64,000 bases of DNA from Antitrichia curtipendula. Taxonomy: Eukaryota > Streptophyta > Bryopsida > Hypnales > Leucodontaceae. A model generated the notes under the pieces. It worked only from the letters and a program-made list of their open reading frames with translations, made no database searches and was not told the origin of the DNA. The translations under genes and the position numbers were made by a program. Location of the stretch: positions 22,317,567-22,381,566 of the forward strand of contig OX579636.1 of assembly GCA_951230915.1 (NCBI GenBank), read 5' to 3'. Shown piece by piece: positions 23,501 through 34,105 of the stretch. Numbering within the stretch: the first letter of the stretch is position 1; the number at the start of each line of letters is the position of its first letter.

Positions 23501-24041
23501 AGCAACCTTGATCAGAAAAGCATCCAATGGAGAGGAGGTTTCTACGAATGCCAGGCACATAGAGAACATTATCGATACTCTTTATTGATCCATCGGAAAG
23601 TTTGATCAAAAGTTTGCCTTTCCCGGCTACATGATGAGAGTGACCTCCTGCTGTGAGCATAGTGGTTGAACTCGAATTAGGGCAAAAATCAGTAAGGATA
23701 TCTGAATTACCTGTGACATGGTGAGTAGCTCCAGAATCAAGCACCCACACAAGGTTTTTGGCAACGGAGTTGCATTGAGGCTGCTCCGAGGAAGCATCAC
23801 TTTGAAGATTTGCAGAGAGAGCTTCACCAGCGTCAGGTGAAGCAGAAGTGCAGAACTGCCCCTGCCTGCCAATGTGGCGGGTGACAGATGCTGCAGAGGG
23901 TGCATGTACAACAGGAGAGAGCACCGTTGCAGCCCTCCTGGTTCGAGTTTGCCTTGTTCCGGTGGCACCAGGGCGGAGATCGGCAGTGCGGCCGTGCAAC
24001 AGGGGGGCAGTATTGTGGGGCATCCCCGGTAGCGGCGCCAT
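20506..24041 (-). pseudogene. pol: Copia pol gene, with stops and one frameshift
   Basis: The minus-strand order is protease (WVLDSGATHHVTG), GAG-pre-integrase and zinc region (HYRLGHMNFDAL, CETCERGK), integrase core (LIHSDVCGPF, FVDDFSRK, RTDNGGGEY), reverse transcriptase (DPDWHHAMQAEM, ARLVACGF, then YVDDLFVTGND) and RNase H (GYSDANWGGD, STESEYRAL, HSKTKHFEVHLHFVRD). Defects: TGA just after SHAF (about 22908), TGA where YLLN meets RPTKAL (about 22725), TAG after STFPV (about 22410), and a one-base shift near 21745 where the frame changes before MFHLD. The catalytic YVDD and DSG residues are still present. It would copy RNA to DNA and integrate the product, but this copy cannot do so on its own. 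Confidence 0.93.
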
Positions 24042-25464
24042 CTTCAGTTTTTGAAGTTGGGAGAAGCCCGATGGAGGACTTCAGTTCCGGTCGATGGAGC
24101 GTCCCGCCAGCTCGAAGAAGCAAGCTCGGAGAAGCACCTGGTCGAAGAAGCGGACCCAGATCTGGCGCTGGAACAGAGGAGGCGCAGGCCAGGGGCTGCG
24201 TATGCTTGGGGGCGCCGCCGTCAAACCCTAACTTGTTGTATTGTTTGTTGATGCAAGGTGTGGTGCTCAACGGAAGAGTAGAGGTAGCATCAAATGACTC
24301 AAGAGAGTTGATTTCGAGGAGGTTACCTTCCAACACGTCGCCTGCTGAATCACCGGAGGAAGAGTAGTCCGTGAGCGGCTGCTTCATCTTCTCCACCGAA
24401 TAGGTTTGTGGTTGCAGGTGCTTCCCTTTCTGTGTAATTTTTTTCATCTTCACATCAAGCGCCTTGATTTGTGTAACAATCTTGGAGACTTCACAGTTGT
24501 GTTCCCCGTGACCTAACTCACCACAGTTGTTGCATCGTTCTTCCTTTTGAAATCTTGGTGCTCTGGTGTTCCTGTCTCGATCATAGTTTTGCGATGGTCG
24601 ACGATCTGATGGTTTGGTGCCGCGTTTGTGCTGATCTTCAGATCTACGTTGATGGTGATTACTTGGAGGGCCGCTGCGAGGTTTCTCATTACTGCTACCT
24701 GTAGGATAGCGTTTCTGCCCTTTCTTGAAGTATAGGGCCTCGCTTGCCAACTCTTTTTCTGCATCCATCTTAACTTGCATTTCCTCATCTAGGAGTCTAG
24801 ACTCAAGTTCATCAAAAGAAGGTAGTGTATCTTTACCAGTTTGAGAGCGGGTGAAGTACTGGTAGTCTTTTGGTAGTGAATGCAGCATCAGAAGAACGAT
24901 AAGGTCTTCAGGGATGTTGATCTGCATTGCGTCCAGCTGATCAATCGTTTCCTTCATTGTCTTGAGGTAAGCTTCCATGGTGGTTGCTTCTTCCTTCCTT
25001 GAAGTCACTAGTTTTCTTAGCAACATAAGTCGTCTGGAGCCTGACCTAGGGTTGTATTTGTTCTTGAGATGTTCCCAGCAAAGGTAGGGATCTGTGAACC
25101 TACCAATGGTAGTAACAAGAGAGTCTTTGACTGACTCAATGATCACTTGAAGCGCTGTGGCTCGACCATCGATCTCCTCATCAGTAATTGTGAGTGGCGA
25201 CGAAGTAGGTGCAGTATAGTACGTGAGTAACCTATAGCAAGATAGAATGTTAGACATACGAAAAGACCAAACTTGGTAGTTAGTAGGTCCTTCTAATCTA
25301 TTGCTATCTGGAATAGAAATCTCTACGCCTTTGGGTATTGTCATTGCAGCCCTAAGGACTGCTCGATCTACTTCTGTAACGTTGGTTCCTGTAATACTAG
25401 GAGAATTTCTCCTCTCACGTGGTGAGATTTGAGCAGCACCACTAGATGCCTCTTGGTCTCCCAT
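23833..25464 (-). CDS. gag: Copia gag polyprotein
   Basis: An open frame of 543 residues starts 60 bp inside the PBS. It holds the copia gag core (PTNYQVWSFRMSNIL, YNPRSGSRRLMLLRKLVTSR), then a basic region and a CCHC zinc knuckle (CNNCGELGHGEHNC). It packages the element RNA. The frame continues about 200 bp past the point where the protease frame opens (24041). Gag and pol are in different frames, pol displaced by +1. Plant copia elements usually have one continuous gag-pol frame, so this is either a mutation or a frameshift signal. The last 60-70 residues probably read the wrong frame. Confidence 0.88.
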   Translation of the reverse strand: MGDQEASSGAAQISPRERRNSPSITGTNVTEVDRAVLRAAMTIPKGVEISIPDSNRLEGPTNYQVWSFRMSNILSCYRLLTYYTAPTSSPLTITDEEIDGRATALQVIIESVKDSLVTTIGRFTDPYLCWEHLKNKYNPRSGSRRLMLLRKLVTSRKEEATTMEAYLKTMKETIDQLDAMQINIPEDLIVLLMLHSLPKDYQYFTRSQTGKDTLPSFDELESRLLDEEMQVKMDAEKELASEALYFKKGQKRYPTGSSNEKPRSGPPSNHHQRRSEDQHKRGTKPSDRRPSQNYDRDRNTRAPRFQKEERCNNCGELGHGEHNCEVSKIVTQIKALDVKMKKITQKGKHLQPQTYSVEKMKQPLTDYSSSGDSAGDVLEGNLLEINSLESFDATSTLPLSTTPCINKQYNKLGFDGGAPKHTQPLACASSVPAPDLGPLLRPGASPSLLLRAGGTLHRPELKSSIGLLPTSKTEDGAATGDAPQYCPPVARPHCRSPPWCHRNKANSNQEGCNGALSCCTCTLCSICHPPHWQAGAVLHFCFT

Positions 25465-25523
25465 TGTGAGATAGTGCTACGGTAGCTCAAGAGCTGTACA
25501 GATCTGAGAGCTTAGTTACCAAA

Positions 25524-25535
25524 GCTCTGATACCA
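25524..25535 (-). other. Primer-binding site (initiator Met tRNA)
   Basis: The minus strand reads TGGTATCAGAGC directly after the 5' LTR, the common copia site complementary to the 3' part of initiator methionine tRNA. Confidence 0.93.
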
Positions 25536-25705
25536 TGTTGGAATCTGTAAGCTTGCTTAGAGAGAGAACAAAGAGCCAAGTAACTGGCAGATATACAGGT
25601 TCGGAGAGAAGAAGTTCTCAGATTCGATAATCATGCTTAACTAACAGAACATTGTTGAATGAATCTACTGTACACTAATGTAACTACTGTACATCTATTC
25701 TAATA
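25536..25705 (-). repeat. 5' LTR of the copia element
   Basis: 170 bp, near-identical to 19015-19184. It carries the promoter for the retrotransposon transcript on the minus strand. The outer border is the CATTC target duplication at 25706-25710. Confidence 0.93.
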
Positions 25706-25805
25706 CATTCCAGGACACTACCTTCGTCCCCAGGCACTTCCACATTTCATTCTGAACGTTCAAAGTAAAATAATTCGTTTATGTTGTATTTTCTTTTGCA
25801 TATAG

Positions 25806-25907
25806 GAAGCCACCATGACAACGCGGAATACCAGGAGTCAATCTCGTGAAGATGCAACTGTCCCACAAACGAGGAAGACGGCCAAACCAGCACGTCTAGC
25901 AAATCAG
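25806..25907 (+). CDS. Candidate first coding exon of a plus-strand gene
   Basis: The acceptor TGCATATAG is followed by GAAGCCACCATGAC, a strong start context, then 31 codons (MTTRNTRSQSREDATVPQ..., rich in Arg/Thr/Ser, nuclear-like) and a donor CAG/GTAACA at 25908. Translation starts at 25815. The exon lies 95 bp from the right copia border, so the copia element sits in or just before the 5' end of this gene. The following exons were not identified with certainty; the decayed ParB-like gene from 28.5 kb may be the same transcription unit. Product unknown. Confidence 0.4.
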
Positions 25908-26788
25908 GTAACAATTTGAGATTCCAAAATGTGACGACCAAAGTGAAATCGAGATCGTGAGCCCAATTGATGAATGCTTTTTGTTTGCTTATTGTAATGT
26001 GGCTGTTGTGGAATTCGAGATTGGGATTCATTCACTTTCACATTTGTGAATTTATGTGTGTGCGAGAGTGGTGCTTCATGAGGGAATTGAGAAATCTTGA
26101 CATGAATCCGAATCCAGCAATCAATCAAAGTTCATTGCAGTCTTTTGCGGTCCTGCGCTTTTGTTTAAGAGGAAATCTTGAGTCTCCTAATCTCCTCGGT
26201 ACTTGTCGATACTTAAAGCCAGTCGATACATACTTGAAGCCAGTCCTACACAACAAGCGTAGACTAAAAACGTAAAAGATCGATTTTCGTTTCACTGAAA
26301 TTTTTGTATCTCTGGCCTAATTCTCCTTGTCATTGATACTTGAAGCCATTCCTGGACCGCAAGCAGCCAAGCAGAGATTAAATTACAGTCGTGAATTCGT
26401 GAGGCTTGGTGAGAAGATTGACCAAAGTACAAGCTGTGGATTTGAGTATTTAGATTGATCAAAGTACGAGCTGTACATTAGAGTCCGAGCTTCCGGACTG
26501 AGCAGTTGAAATCTTCGGACCATCTGCGAAATGAAGTTTGTAGTTGCAGCGTTCCACTGTTTGGAATTGGGTTTGTATGTGTCAGAGCTTGATCTTCACC
26601 CGAGGACCATGATTCCAGTCTAAATTGATCTTCATCTTTATAGTATGTTCAAGTCGAACAACCAAGGTCCAGAGTTTTTTGTTTCGAGATCAAGTCAAAC
26701 AGCCAAAGTCTAGCGCGCTTTGCCGCCTTTGATTTCAAAAAAAACAAATCAATCCACGTTATCAAATCCTTGTTAAACGCAAGTTTAA
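25908..26788. other. Non-coding stretch, possible intron
   Basis: No coding or repeat structure is recognised beyond short words such as ACTTGAAGCCA repeated at 26213, 26230 and 26338. It would be intronic if the exon at 25806-25907 is real. Confidence 0.35.
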
Positions 26789-27134
26789 GAAAATTCTCTC
26801 TCGAGATAACTGGGCTGCTTCACTTGCTTGTCTAGTTCAGGCAAAGGTATGATATAAGAAACTCGCGTTTTAGGTGACATTTTTTAATTTTTTTAAACAG
26901 ATTTTAGGTGACGTCCATTGCAACAAATTCATGTTTTTATGTCAACATTGATGTTATGTTCAATGTGTTTTTGACAAAAAAAACATGGAGTTGTTGCATT
27001 GGACATCATCTAAAATCTATATAAAAAAATTACAAAGCATCACCTAAAATGCGAGTTTCTTATAGTGTATATCATACCTTTGCCTGAACTAGCCAAGCAA
27101 GTGAAGCAGCTCAGTTATCTCGAGAGAGAATTTT
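26789..27134. mobile_element. Long fold-back element with about 110-150-bp arms
   Basis: Both ends carry AAATTCTCTCTCGAGATAAC or its complement. Complementarity continues through GGCAAAGGTATGATAT, GAAACTCGC and TTTTAGGTGA towards a centre near 26965. The transcript would fold into one long hairpin, as in MITEs that give rise to small RNAs. No coding capacity. Confidence 0.85.
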
Positions 27135-28480
27135 TTTTGACCAGAACCTGTTTTGGGGAGGTTCCACCCTATCCAAGTCGGATCTGAATAATGGTTGCTG
27201 GACCCCCCCAAAACAAATACATGTGATGTGACTATCAGTTTTCTGAAGTCCACTACTTGTTAACAATGTCATTATTCTCAGTCTTTAATTAACAATATTT
27301 GAAAATTTTGTGGTTTGATTTTGGTCCTTTCTCCCAGCCTTAGAATGGTATGGTGCATGTACAAGATACAAGGAGTATATCTTCTTCTTGTATTTATGAT
27401 TTATTGATTTGTTTCGTTTATTCAAACTTTCATTTATATTATCGCATTCATTTAATTGCTCTTTGAATCAATGTTAGGAATTGATTTGGATACTTTAAAA
27501 CAATTACATTGATAAATGTTTGAAATTGAAAGTCATAAGTCAATCTTGACCTTTGTCTAGGGAATGAAGTGAAAAAAAATAATTGAAAAACTAAAGTTTT
27601 CGATCGATTTTAGAGGATCTAGTTGAGCCTTGTCGGCCTCTTGTCGGATCGACTTGACCTTAGAACTCCTAGCTTAACCCCCTCAAATCAGTTTTTCATT
27701 CCTCTTAATTTTACAATTGGTTAAAATTTTGTTTGTTTCTCCAACTGGATACAAAAAAGAAGTTGCAGGTACGTATTCCTTAAAAGGCAAGAGGGTCCTT
27801 GACTTTTTGTCTTTACTAAATTTCATTCCTTATCTTTTATAATTGTTGGAATTATTTCATATTTCATTAATTGCAACCCACTTATTTTGGAATGCCAGGA
27901 TTCAGTGTAAAACAAACTTTTCTTCTTCTTTTTTGATGAATGATTGAACTTTGAGAGGAATTAGTATAGATATGTCAATTTCTACAAGAACGTACCCATT
28001 TTGGGGGGAGTCAAGCAAACTCCACTTAGACCTTAGTCAGATCCAACTAAGGTCCAAGTGGAGTTTGTTTGACCGCCCCCCAAAATGGTACCTCCATTAT
28101 AATATTAACTAATTTGATGTTTGACGTTGATATAGAGATTGACGTCACATGTTTAGTTGTAGATCAATATTTTCAATGTGTAAAGTTTGAAATATATTCA
28201 GTGAGTGAATTGCGTTATATTTATCAATTGTAAAATTTGATGTGGTTTGATGAGACAAGTAGGCATAAGAGTTATATGTGCATTTGAAGAACTAATTAAA
28301 GAATTTTTAGTAATACCCTTGAGCATTAATTGTAGTTAACTATTGTATATGTCGTGGACTTTGGTCCTTTTTTTTTCATAATAATTTTACAATTGTTAAA
28401 TTGTAAATCCTTTATAACAATTCTCTTTTTAGTTATAATAATCATAGTTTGCTATTTTTGGTCTAGAGGTCAATTTCTAA
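27135..28480. other. AT-rich stretch with one hairpin, no clear gene
   Basis: Apart from the inverted repeat at 27992-28091 no structure is recognised. A GCAG/GTACGT donor-like word at about 27770 suggests it may include intron borders. Confidence 0.35.
27992..28091. repeat. Inverted repeat with 44-bp arms
   Basis: The left arm begins GTACCCATTTTGGGGGG and the right arm ends CCCCCCAAAATGGTAC. They pair along 44 bp with about six mismatches around a 12-base loop. Probably the remnant of a small MITE. Confidence 0.82.
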
Positions 28481-28934
28481 CATTCTCATGTTCTTACTTG
28501 CAAGCTAAAGCGCAAGAAGGAGTTTTGGGTCATACTTTAGCTTTAATTGGGCATCATGGCATTGTCCCCGTTGCAGATGTGGGGGACCTTTCTGATACAA
28601 AATCAATAAATGACTATGGCAGGAGCAAACATTGACATTTTCCATTGACAAGTCAGTTGACAAAGATGATGCCCCTGACTTGGTAAGCTTAAAATGAATG
28701 ATATTATGGATGCTACCAATTGTACATTTGATCAATTTGAAGAACTTGTGGCTAGTCGTGTTTCAATTCCTAAGTCCCCAAAACATCAGAAGATGCCGGT
28801 CTTTTCTTTCAAGAGCTTTGAGACAAAGTATAGCTTAGAAAGTGAACCATCCCTAAATCCATTTCAAATAGGCACAATATTGAAGAGTTTTGTAACTATG
28901 CAACTAGTGCCTCTATGGGCATGCATGAGGTGGT

Positions 28935-29625
28935 GGGTGAATGCAAGAAAGACTAGTACTATTTTTTGTTAGACTTGTTATCGGCTATAACTTTTGAAGA
29001 ATGAATCCAATTAGCTTGAAATTTTTTTTGGAGATGGCTAACCTGATCTTGTTTAGATCCCTTATTTTTCAAAAAAATTTAAAAATCATTTTATATTTAA
29101 ATTTCAATTTAGCTAATATGTCACACTTTGCAGTTTAGGGGTTTTTAGTACTGGAGAGTATCCAAACTTAATGATCTAGATCTGAAATATATAATGGTCT
29201 ACCAAAGGAAATTTAAAAATATTTTATTTTATGCCCTCCACATATGTGCAAATAGGGCTCCCTTGCACGCGCAGTTCTAAACATTCAAAATTGTTTCAAG
29301 ATCATTTTTTTGGTGAAATGTCTTTCCTATAAAGTCCTCCCCAATGGCCAATTTTAGTTTCTTTAAAAATTGTTTTTCCTATTTTTTACAAATTAAAATG
29401 TGAAAGTACCTATTTTCATGAGATTTTGCACTTTTCCAGTTCTCCTACTTAGAGAATTTTTCTATGCTTTTCCTTCCTAGGGTATCTTCTTCTTAAAGGT
29501 GTATACATTGAACAGGTTTTTCAGATTTTCTTAAAATTGTTTTTCTAATTATACAATACTTCCAAAAAAACATGAGTACTGTGGAAAACGCTACGCAAAG
29601 TGGACGGTCTTTCTTGCATTCACCT
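28935..29625. mobile_element. TIR element inserted in the ParB-like gene relic
   Basis: The ends share an 18-bp perfect inverted repeat, GGTGAATGCAAGAAAGAC, and are flanked by TGGT (28931-28934 and 29626-29629), a 4-bp target duplication. The termini and interior style match the element in the copia PPT (19188-19914). The insertion interrupts a coding stretch ending MRWW and resuming VIIYLNSYEEEDVD. No coding capacity. Confidence 0.8.
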
Positions 29626-31162
29626 TGGTGATCATCTACCTCAACTCATATGAGGAGGAAGATGTTGATATTGATTCCTATAGATTGGATTTGATATCTG
29701 TTGAGAGTTGGTAGACCATTATATGTTTGTTAGAGGTCTATTGAGTGTACATTTTTGTTGTACGGATTTTTGAATCCTTTTGTTATAAAACTTCATGCCT
29801 TTGACAATAAATCATGGTCTCTACACTTTTATTTCATCTTGAAAATTTGTATTCAATTCTAAGATTGAATTCATTCAAGATTTTGAATCCTTTGGAATTG
29901 ATGTTACAAATGAAGGAGTCTCCTATCAAGCAAAGTCATGAAGAGCGGATTGTAGAGACTCCAGGGACGGATGACACAACTCAACCCAAAATTGGGGTCA
30001 AAAGATAAGGAGATTTTATGGAGGAAGATGTCGTAGAAGACAAGGAGAAGGAGCTTCTTGAGACAAGCTCCATAGACTACAGAAGGTGGACTCTGTGGCC
30101 ATGATCGCATCTTTGCAGATGAAGCCCAAAAAACTTTTCCGGCTACAAATTCCCTTGTGTAGATTAGTCTCGATGTTGATGGTTTGACCTACATGTTTTG
30201 TGACGTGAAGAAGCTAGAGCAAGAATTTGTTTATGGATACCAACATGGAGTTGTCATCTTCTATGTTTCTACCACAAACAAGGGAAGTGAAAGCATGGAA
30301 TTCAGAGATGAGGAGATGAGTAGTTGGGGGTTAGTGTGGCAGAAGGAGAACGACAAGTTTATGGAGCACGTCAATTCACATGTGGTGTTCTAGGTCTTGA
30401 AGAAGGCAAAATTATTTGTATGTGATGGAAATCACCGACTTTTGGTGTAGATGAGTCATATTTTTAGGCTACATCAAGCGGAAGCATCACAACACATTTT
30501 AGTAGACTATATCATTCTTGACATCAAAGGCAAAATTGAATTGGTCATGCAGGTCATACATGACATAAACAAGTGAGTGACTTTTTATTAAAATCCATCT
30601 AATATTTTTTATAGGTTTAGATTGATTTTACACTTTTTTGGCTATAAAAAGTTGGAGAAACAAATTCTAAGTCTATTGTTTGAAACCCAAATCAATTGAA
30701 GACTCCTATGTAAATACCAACTTGGTCCCATATTGTACCAGGTAGAGAAGTACAACCTTCTATCCTTGCCCAAGTTTATGGAGATGTTGAGGCTTTTAGA
30801 GGTGAAGAAATGTATTGTCCTGAGTGCTAGAAAAACCTGGTACTGGATGCTAATTGACATTTTCACGGCTTTCATATTTTGGGTAAGATTTTGATTCTAT
30901 AATTATTGTATTGTGTTATTTGGTTTGATTAATTATAATAAATTATAATTGAAAAGCCATTGGTTTATTTTAGCAAGAGATTGCACTGGATGCATGAAAA
31001 CTAAAATATAATGAGACCACCCCGTTTGAAGAGAAAAGCAAATCTGAAATTGCAAATGCTATAAAATGGGGAGCTAAAGAAAAAGCAAACAAGATGTATA
31101 TGAAGATGATGAAGTTAGTTGCTGTAGCTAACCCCGCTAACAATCTTGAATTCATGGAAGAG

Positions 31163-32640
31163 GTGAGTTTAATTTTCTCCAAAATGTTTTTGACTTTTTT
31201 GTATTTTGGAGGGTAAATGCACAATACACTATATCCATATGGAGTGTCATAGTCCTTATTTTAGAGGGTGTTTTTGAAAGTCTTGTAAATATAAAAATAT
31301 AAAAGTTGTAGAACATCAAAAATGATATATTTTAATGTTGTATACTTGATGATCTATAAAGTACAAACATAATCTTTGCAAAATTGTTTATACATTATTT
31401 GTAAAGGACATTGAAATGTACTCTTTGCAAATTATCACAATCCATAGCATTAAAGATAAAGATTCATTGATCTATTAGAAATTCAAGTATTTTGCAAAAG
31501 AAGGACTTATATTTAAATAGGTATATATGTAATCAAATGTCTTGATTTGAAATATATAGAATTGTATCCCTAACTTTGTAGATGTAGACTAATTTATGTA
31601 TCTTTATCTTATCAGAATAGTATTGATTTTTAGGAGTACATTAGACATACTTAAAATCAATTTCAAATAAATATATCTTATCAAAATAATTGTAAATAAA
31701 TATTTCTAAAGATGGTCTAATTTTCAGTAGAGCTAATTTTCATTATAATCAATTCTACAATTTATTAAAGTAAAGCAAAAGTTGGTAACGAAGAGTTCTA
31801 CCACTTGGGGCATAGGACTGGCAATACTATCGATACTACAAGTACTATGCTGACGCACTGCAGCGGCAATCTCCACCGTCGGTTTTGAATTTCAGTTAGG
31901 ATGCGATTTTGACAAGTGGTGGGTACAACTATAAGCGCATTAAAGCGGGGTGGCGTATGAGGATGAGGTCCCGCTACAGAGCACTTACAAGTATTCAGTA
32001 GTACTGTAGACTGTTGCGGGGTACTACCAAAGGCATTGTCGTCCAAAACTACCAGAAAATAACAAAAAAAGGATCTAGACTCTGGATCCCTTTTTCATTT
32101 TTAAAACATGGGGAAAAAATTCAGAAAATCCCCCCCCCTAAAAGCCATTTTTATTGACAACGAAAGCCTCTCATTGCAACAAAAATTTCCTTAGGATTTT
32201 TTTCCCTCTTTGAGACTTCTGTGCAAAGGATGGTCACATTGAGCCCCTATGAGCAACTCTAGTATTCTTTTTTTCACAAAATCTCCTCGACAATCCTTGT
32301 AAGGACCCTAAACCTCCCTCATGTCCAATTTGTGGCTTCCAATTCACATCTTTGGTTCGAAAATAGGACTAAAACCCCCCAAAATGTCCATGGTAGACAC
32401 CTAATCGGGGGCAGCTTAAAAATAGTAAACTAATTTTTTTTAAATTCAAAATATTACAGAATGTTTGAAACTTTTGTAACTACCTTCACTTCAAATTTCA
32501 CGCCAATCGGACAAAGTATGCAAAAGTTATGAGCCAAAAAGTACCCATCCAAGGGCAAGGGGACAAAGAATAGGACAATTGTTTCTTGCAACTACCCATT
32601 AGCACATTGTTTTGTAGAATATATAAGCTAATTGCTGTAA
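31163..32640 (+). other. Long intron or intergenic stretch in the ParB-like gene relic
   Basis: It begins with a good donor (GAG/GTGAGT at 31163). It contains AT-rich filler, a GC-richer patch of unknown nature (31790-32050) and the partial TIR element at 32330-32602. Confidence 0.4.
32330..32602 (-). mobile_element. Partial member of the TTGCAAGAAAC TIR family
   Basis: Read on the minus strand it begins GGGTAGTTGCAAGAAACA and continues TTGTCCTATT, TTTGTCCCCTTGC, AACTTTTGCAT and GGTGTCTACCATGG, closely following the left 270 bp of 19188-19914. The other end was not found, so it is truncated or has diverged. Confidence 0.75.
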
Positions 32641-32940
32641 TTTTTTTGAAGATTGAAGATGCAACGGTGGAGTACTCAAAGGGGTGGTGAAAGATGATAA
32701 CATCACTATCAACAAGGAGGTTCCATAGAGGCTTTAGTTCCTACCGGATTATGTTGAAGGATGGAAGATAAAAATCTGGGACAACGAGTTCATTCATGCT
32801 CTGAAGGGAGCCAATTATTTCAAAAAGGGTGACTCCTTTATGAATTTTGAAGGCTCTAGCCATGTGGTTTGAAGAGTTCTATTCCAGTTTGTTCATGCAA
32901 TTTTTCACTTTTTATTTTCCTAATTAGTGATTAAGATCAC

Positions 32941-33140
32941 NNNNNNNNNNNNNNNNNNNNNNNNNNNNNNNNNNNNNNNNNNNNNNNNNNNNNNNNNNNN
33001 NNNNNNNNNNNNNNNNNNNNNNNNNNNNNNNNNNNNNNNNNNNNNNNNNNNNNNNNNNNNNNNNNNNNNNNNNNNNNNNNNNNNNNNNNNNNNNNNNNNN
33101 NNNNNNNNNNNNNNNNNNNNNNNNNNNNNNNNNNNNNNNN
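32941..33140. other. Assembly gap of 200 N
   Basis: A run of 200 undetermined bases, probably a scaffold gap of arbitrary length. Statements about reading frames across it are not possible. Confidence 1.
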
Positions 33141-34105
33141 TTCACGTATTCATCTGAAGTAGGCTACCATAAGTCTTTTGAGGGCCTCAATGCCATTGAC
33201 TTGGAGGTTGATGAGTTTGCAAAATTGAGTGAGAGATAAAAGAAGAGGGCTATTGCCAAGAGGGAGCACAATGATAGGAAGAAGGAAGCTCAGGAGAAGC
33301 TTATCTTTATCACAAAGTAGAAAAAAGAAGTCAAGAAAATTGTGAAGTTGACAGAGAAGGAGCAAGAGTAGGGGAAGGAGAAGGAAAAGGAAGACAAGGC
33401 AAAAGGAAAAGGCAATTAAAATGTGGATGATAAAGCCCCTATTACAATATCTTCTATCATGGACCAAGGCTCGCAAATGCAACGTGGGTCTTAGGGTAAA
33501 GTGAAGAAGAAGGCCCTCTTGTAGTTGACAGAGGACATTATCACTCAAGGAATACAAGCTCTTGTCCTTAGTAAAGATGAGGTTTACAACACAATGAGGT
33601 TTTGGCTTGGAATGAAGACACGGAGTATGAGGTTATGCATTCAGTATTTGCCTTTACAGAAAGGCATCTACAAGACCATGGATGTTTGATAGTTGTTCAC
33701 TCATTCTCCACAGCCTCAAAGGGCTCTATTAAAGGATTGTGTGAGATTTATTCAATGTTGAAGAAGAAAAAGGAGTGGTTGGGCATGAATCAATTGCACT
33801 TGACTTCGGCTTTGGACAATACAAGCACGGTAAGTGCAATTGAATTTTTCAAGATCATGGTGCCATTTTATCATTCATTGTTTTATTTTATTCTAACATA
33901 TGTTTTGTTTGGATGGTTATAGATGTAGAAGTTTGCAATTACCCTCTTCGTGGAGGATTTGGGTGCCAAAAGGAAATCCAACTTCTCTTTTAAACTCACA
34001 GAGATGATGAAGAGTGCAAATCTAGACATCAAACGTGACAACATTTTGATGAACTTCACCAAGGAAAGTGACTTGGCGATGGCTGACTCTAAACCATAAA
34101 AGTCA

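Larger units (their letters stand above)
19015..25705 (-). mobile_element. Ty1-copia LTR retrotransposon, complete but mutated
   Basis: The element has two 170-bp LTRs (19015-19184 and 25536-25705), flanked outside by the 5-bp direct repeat CATTC (19010-19014 and 25706-25710). The PBS lies next to the right LTR and the PPT next to the left one, so it is transcribed on the minus strand. Gag and pol have copia order (protease, integrase, reverse transcriptase, RNase H). By eye the LTRs differ at about 4 of 170 positions. Pol contains stops and a frameshift. Between the end of pol and the PPT lies an antisense ORF with an RNase H1 hybrid-binding domain. A TIR element (19188-19914) split the PPT from its LTR. 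Confidence 0.95.
28505..34098 (+). pseudogene. Decayed multi-exon gene with a ParB-like DGNHR motif
   Basis: Plus-strand coding pieces with GT-AG borders can be followed: about 28694-28930 (CTFDQFEELVASRVSIPKSP), about 29880-30573 (VDGLTYMFCDVKKLEQEF, then LFVCDGNHRLLV and HILVDYIILDIKGKIELV), 30742-30882 (YNLLSLPKFMEMLRLLEVKK), 30974-31162 (KYNETTPFEEKSKSEIANA), about 32654-32870 (GWKIKIWDNEFIHALKGANY), about 33141-33829 (Lys/Glu-rich coiled coil, then HLQDHGCLIVVHSFSTASKG) and 33923-34098 (FAITLFVEDLGAKRKSNFSF, stop TAA). The DGNHR motif resembles the nucleotide-binding signature of ParB/sulfiredoxin-fold proteins. Many TAG/TGA stops, frameshifts, a MITE insertion and the sequence gap show that the gene is dead or badly assembled. 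The family is not recognised, and a transposon origin is possible. Confidence 0.5.

Noticed and set aside
23848..24367. Plus-strand frame of 159 codons
   Set aside because: Antisense to the GC-rich gag C-terminal region of the copia element; no domain visible, in contrast to the ORF at 19961.
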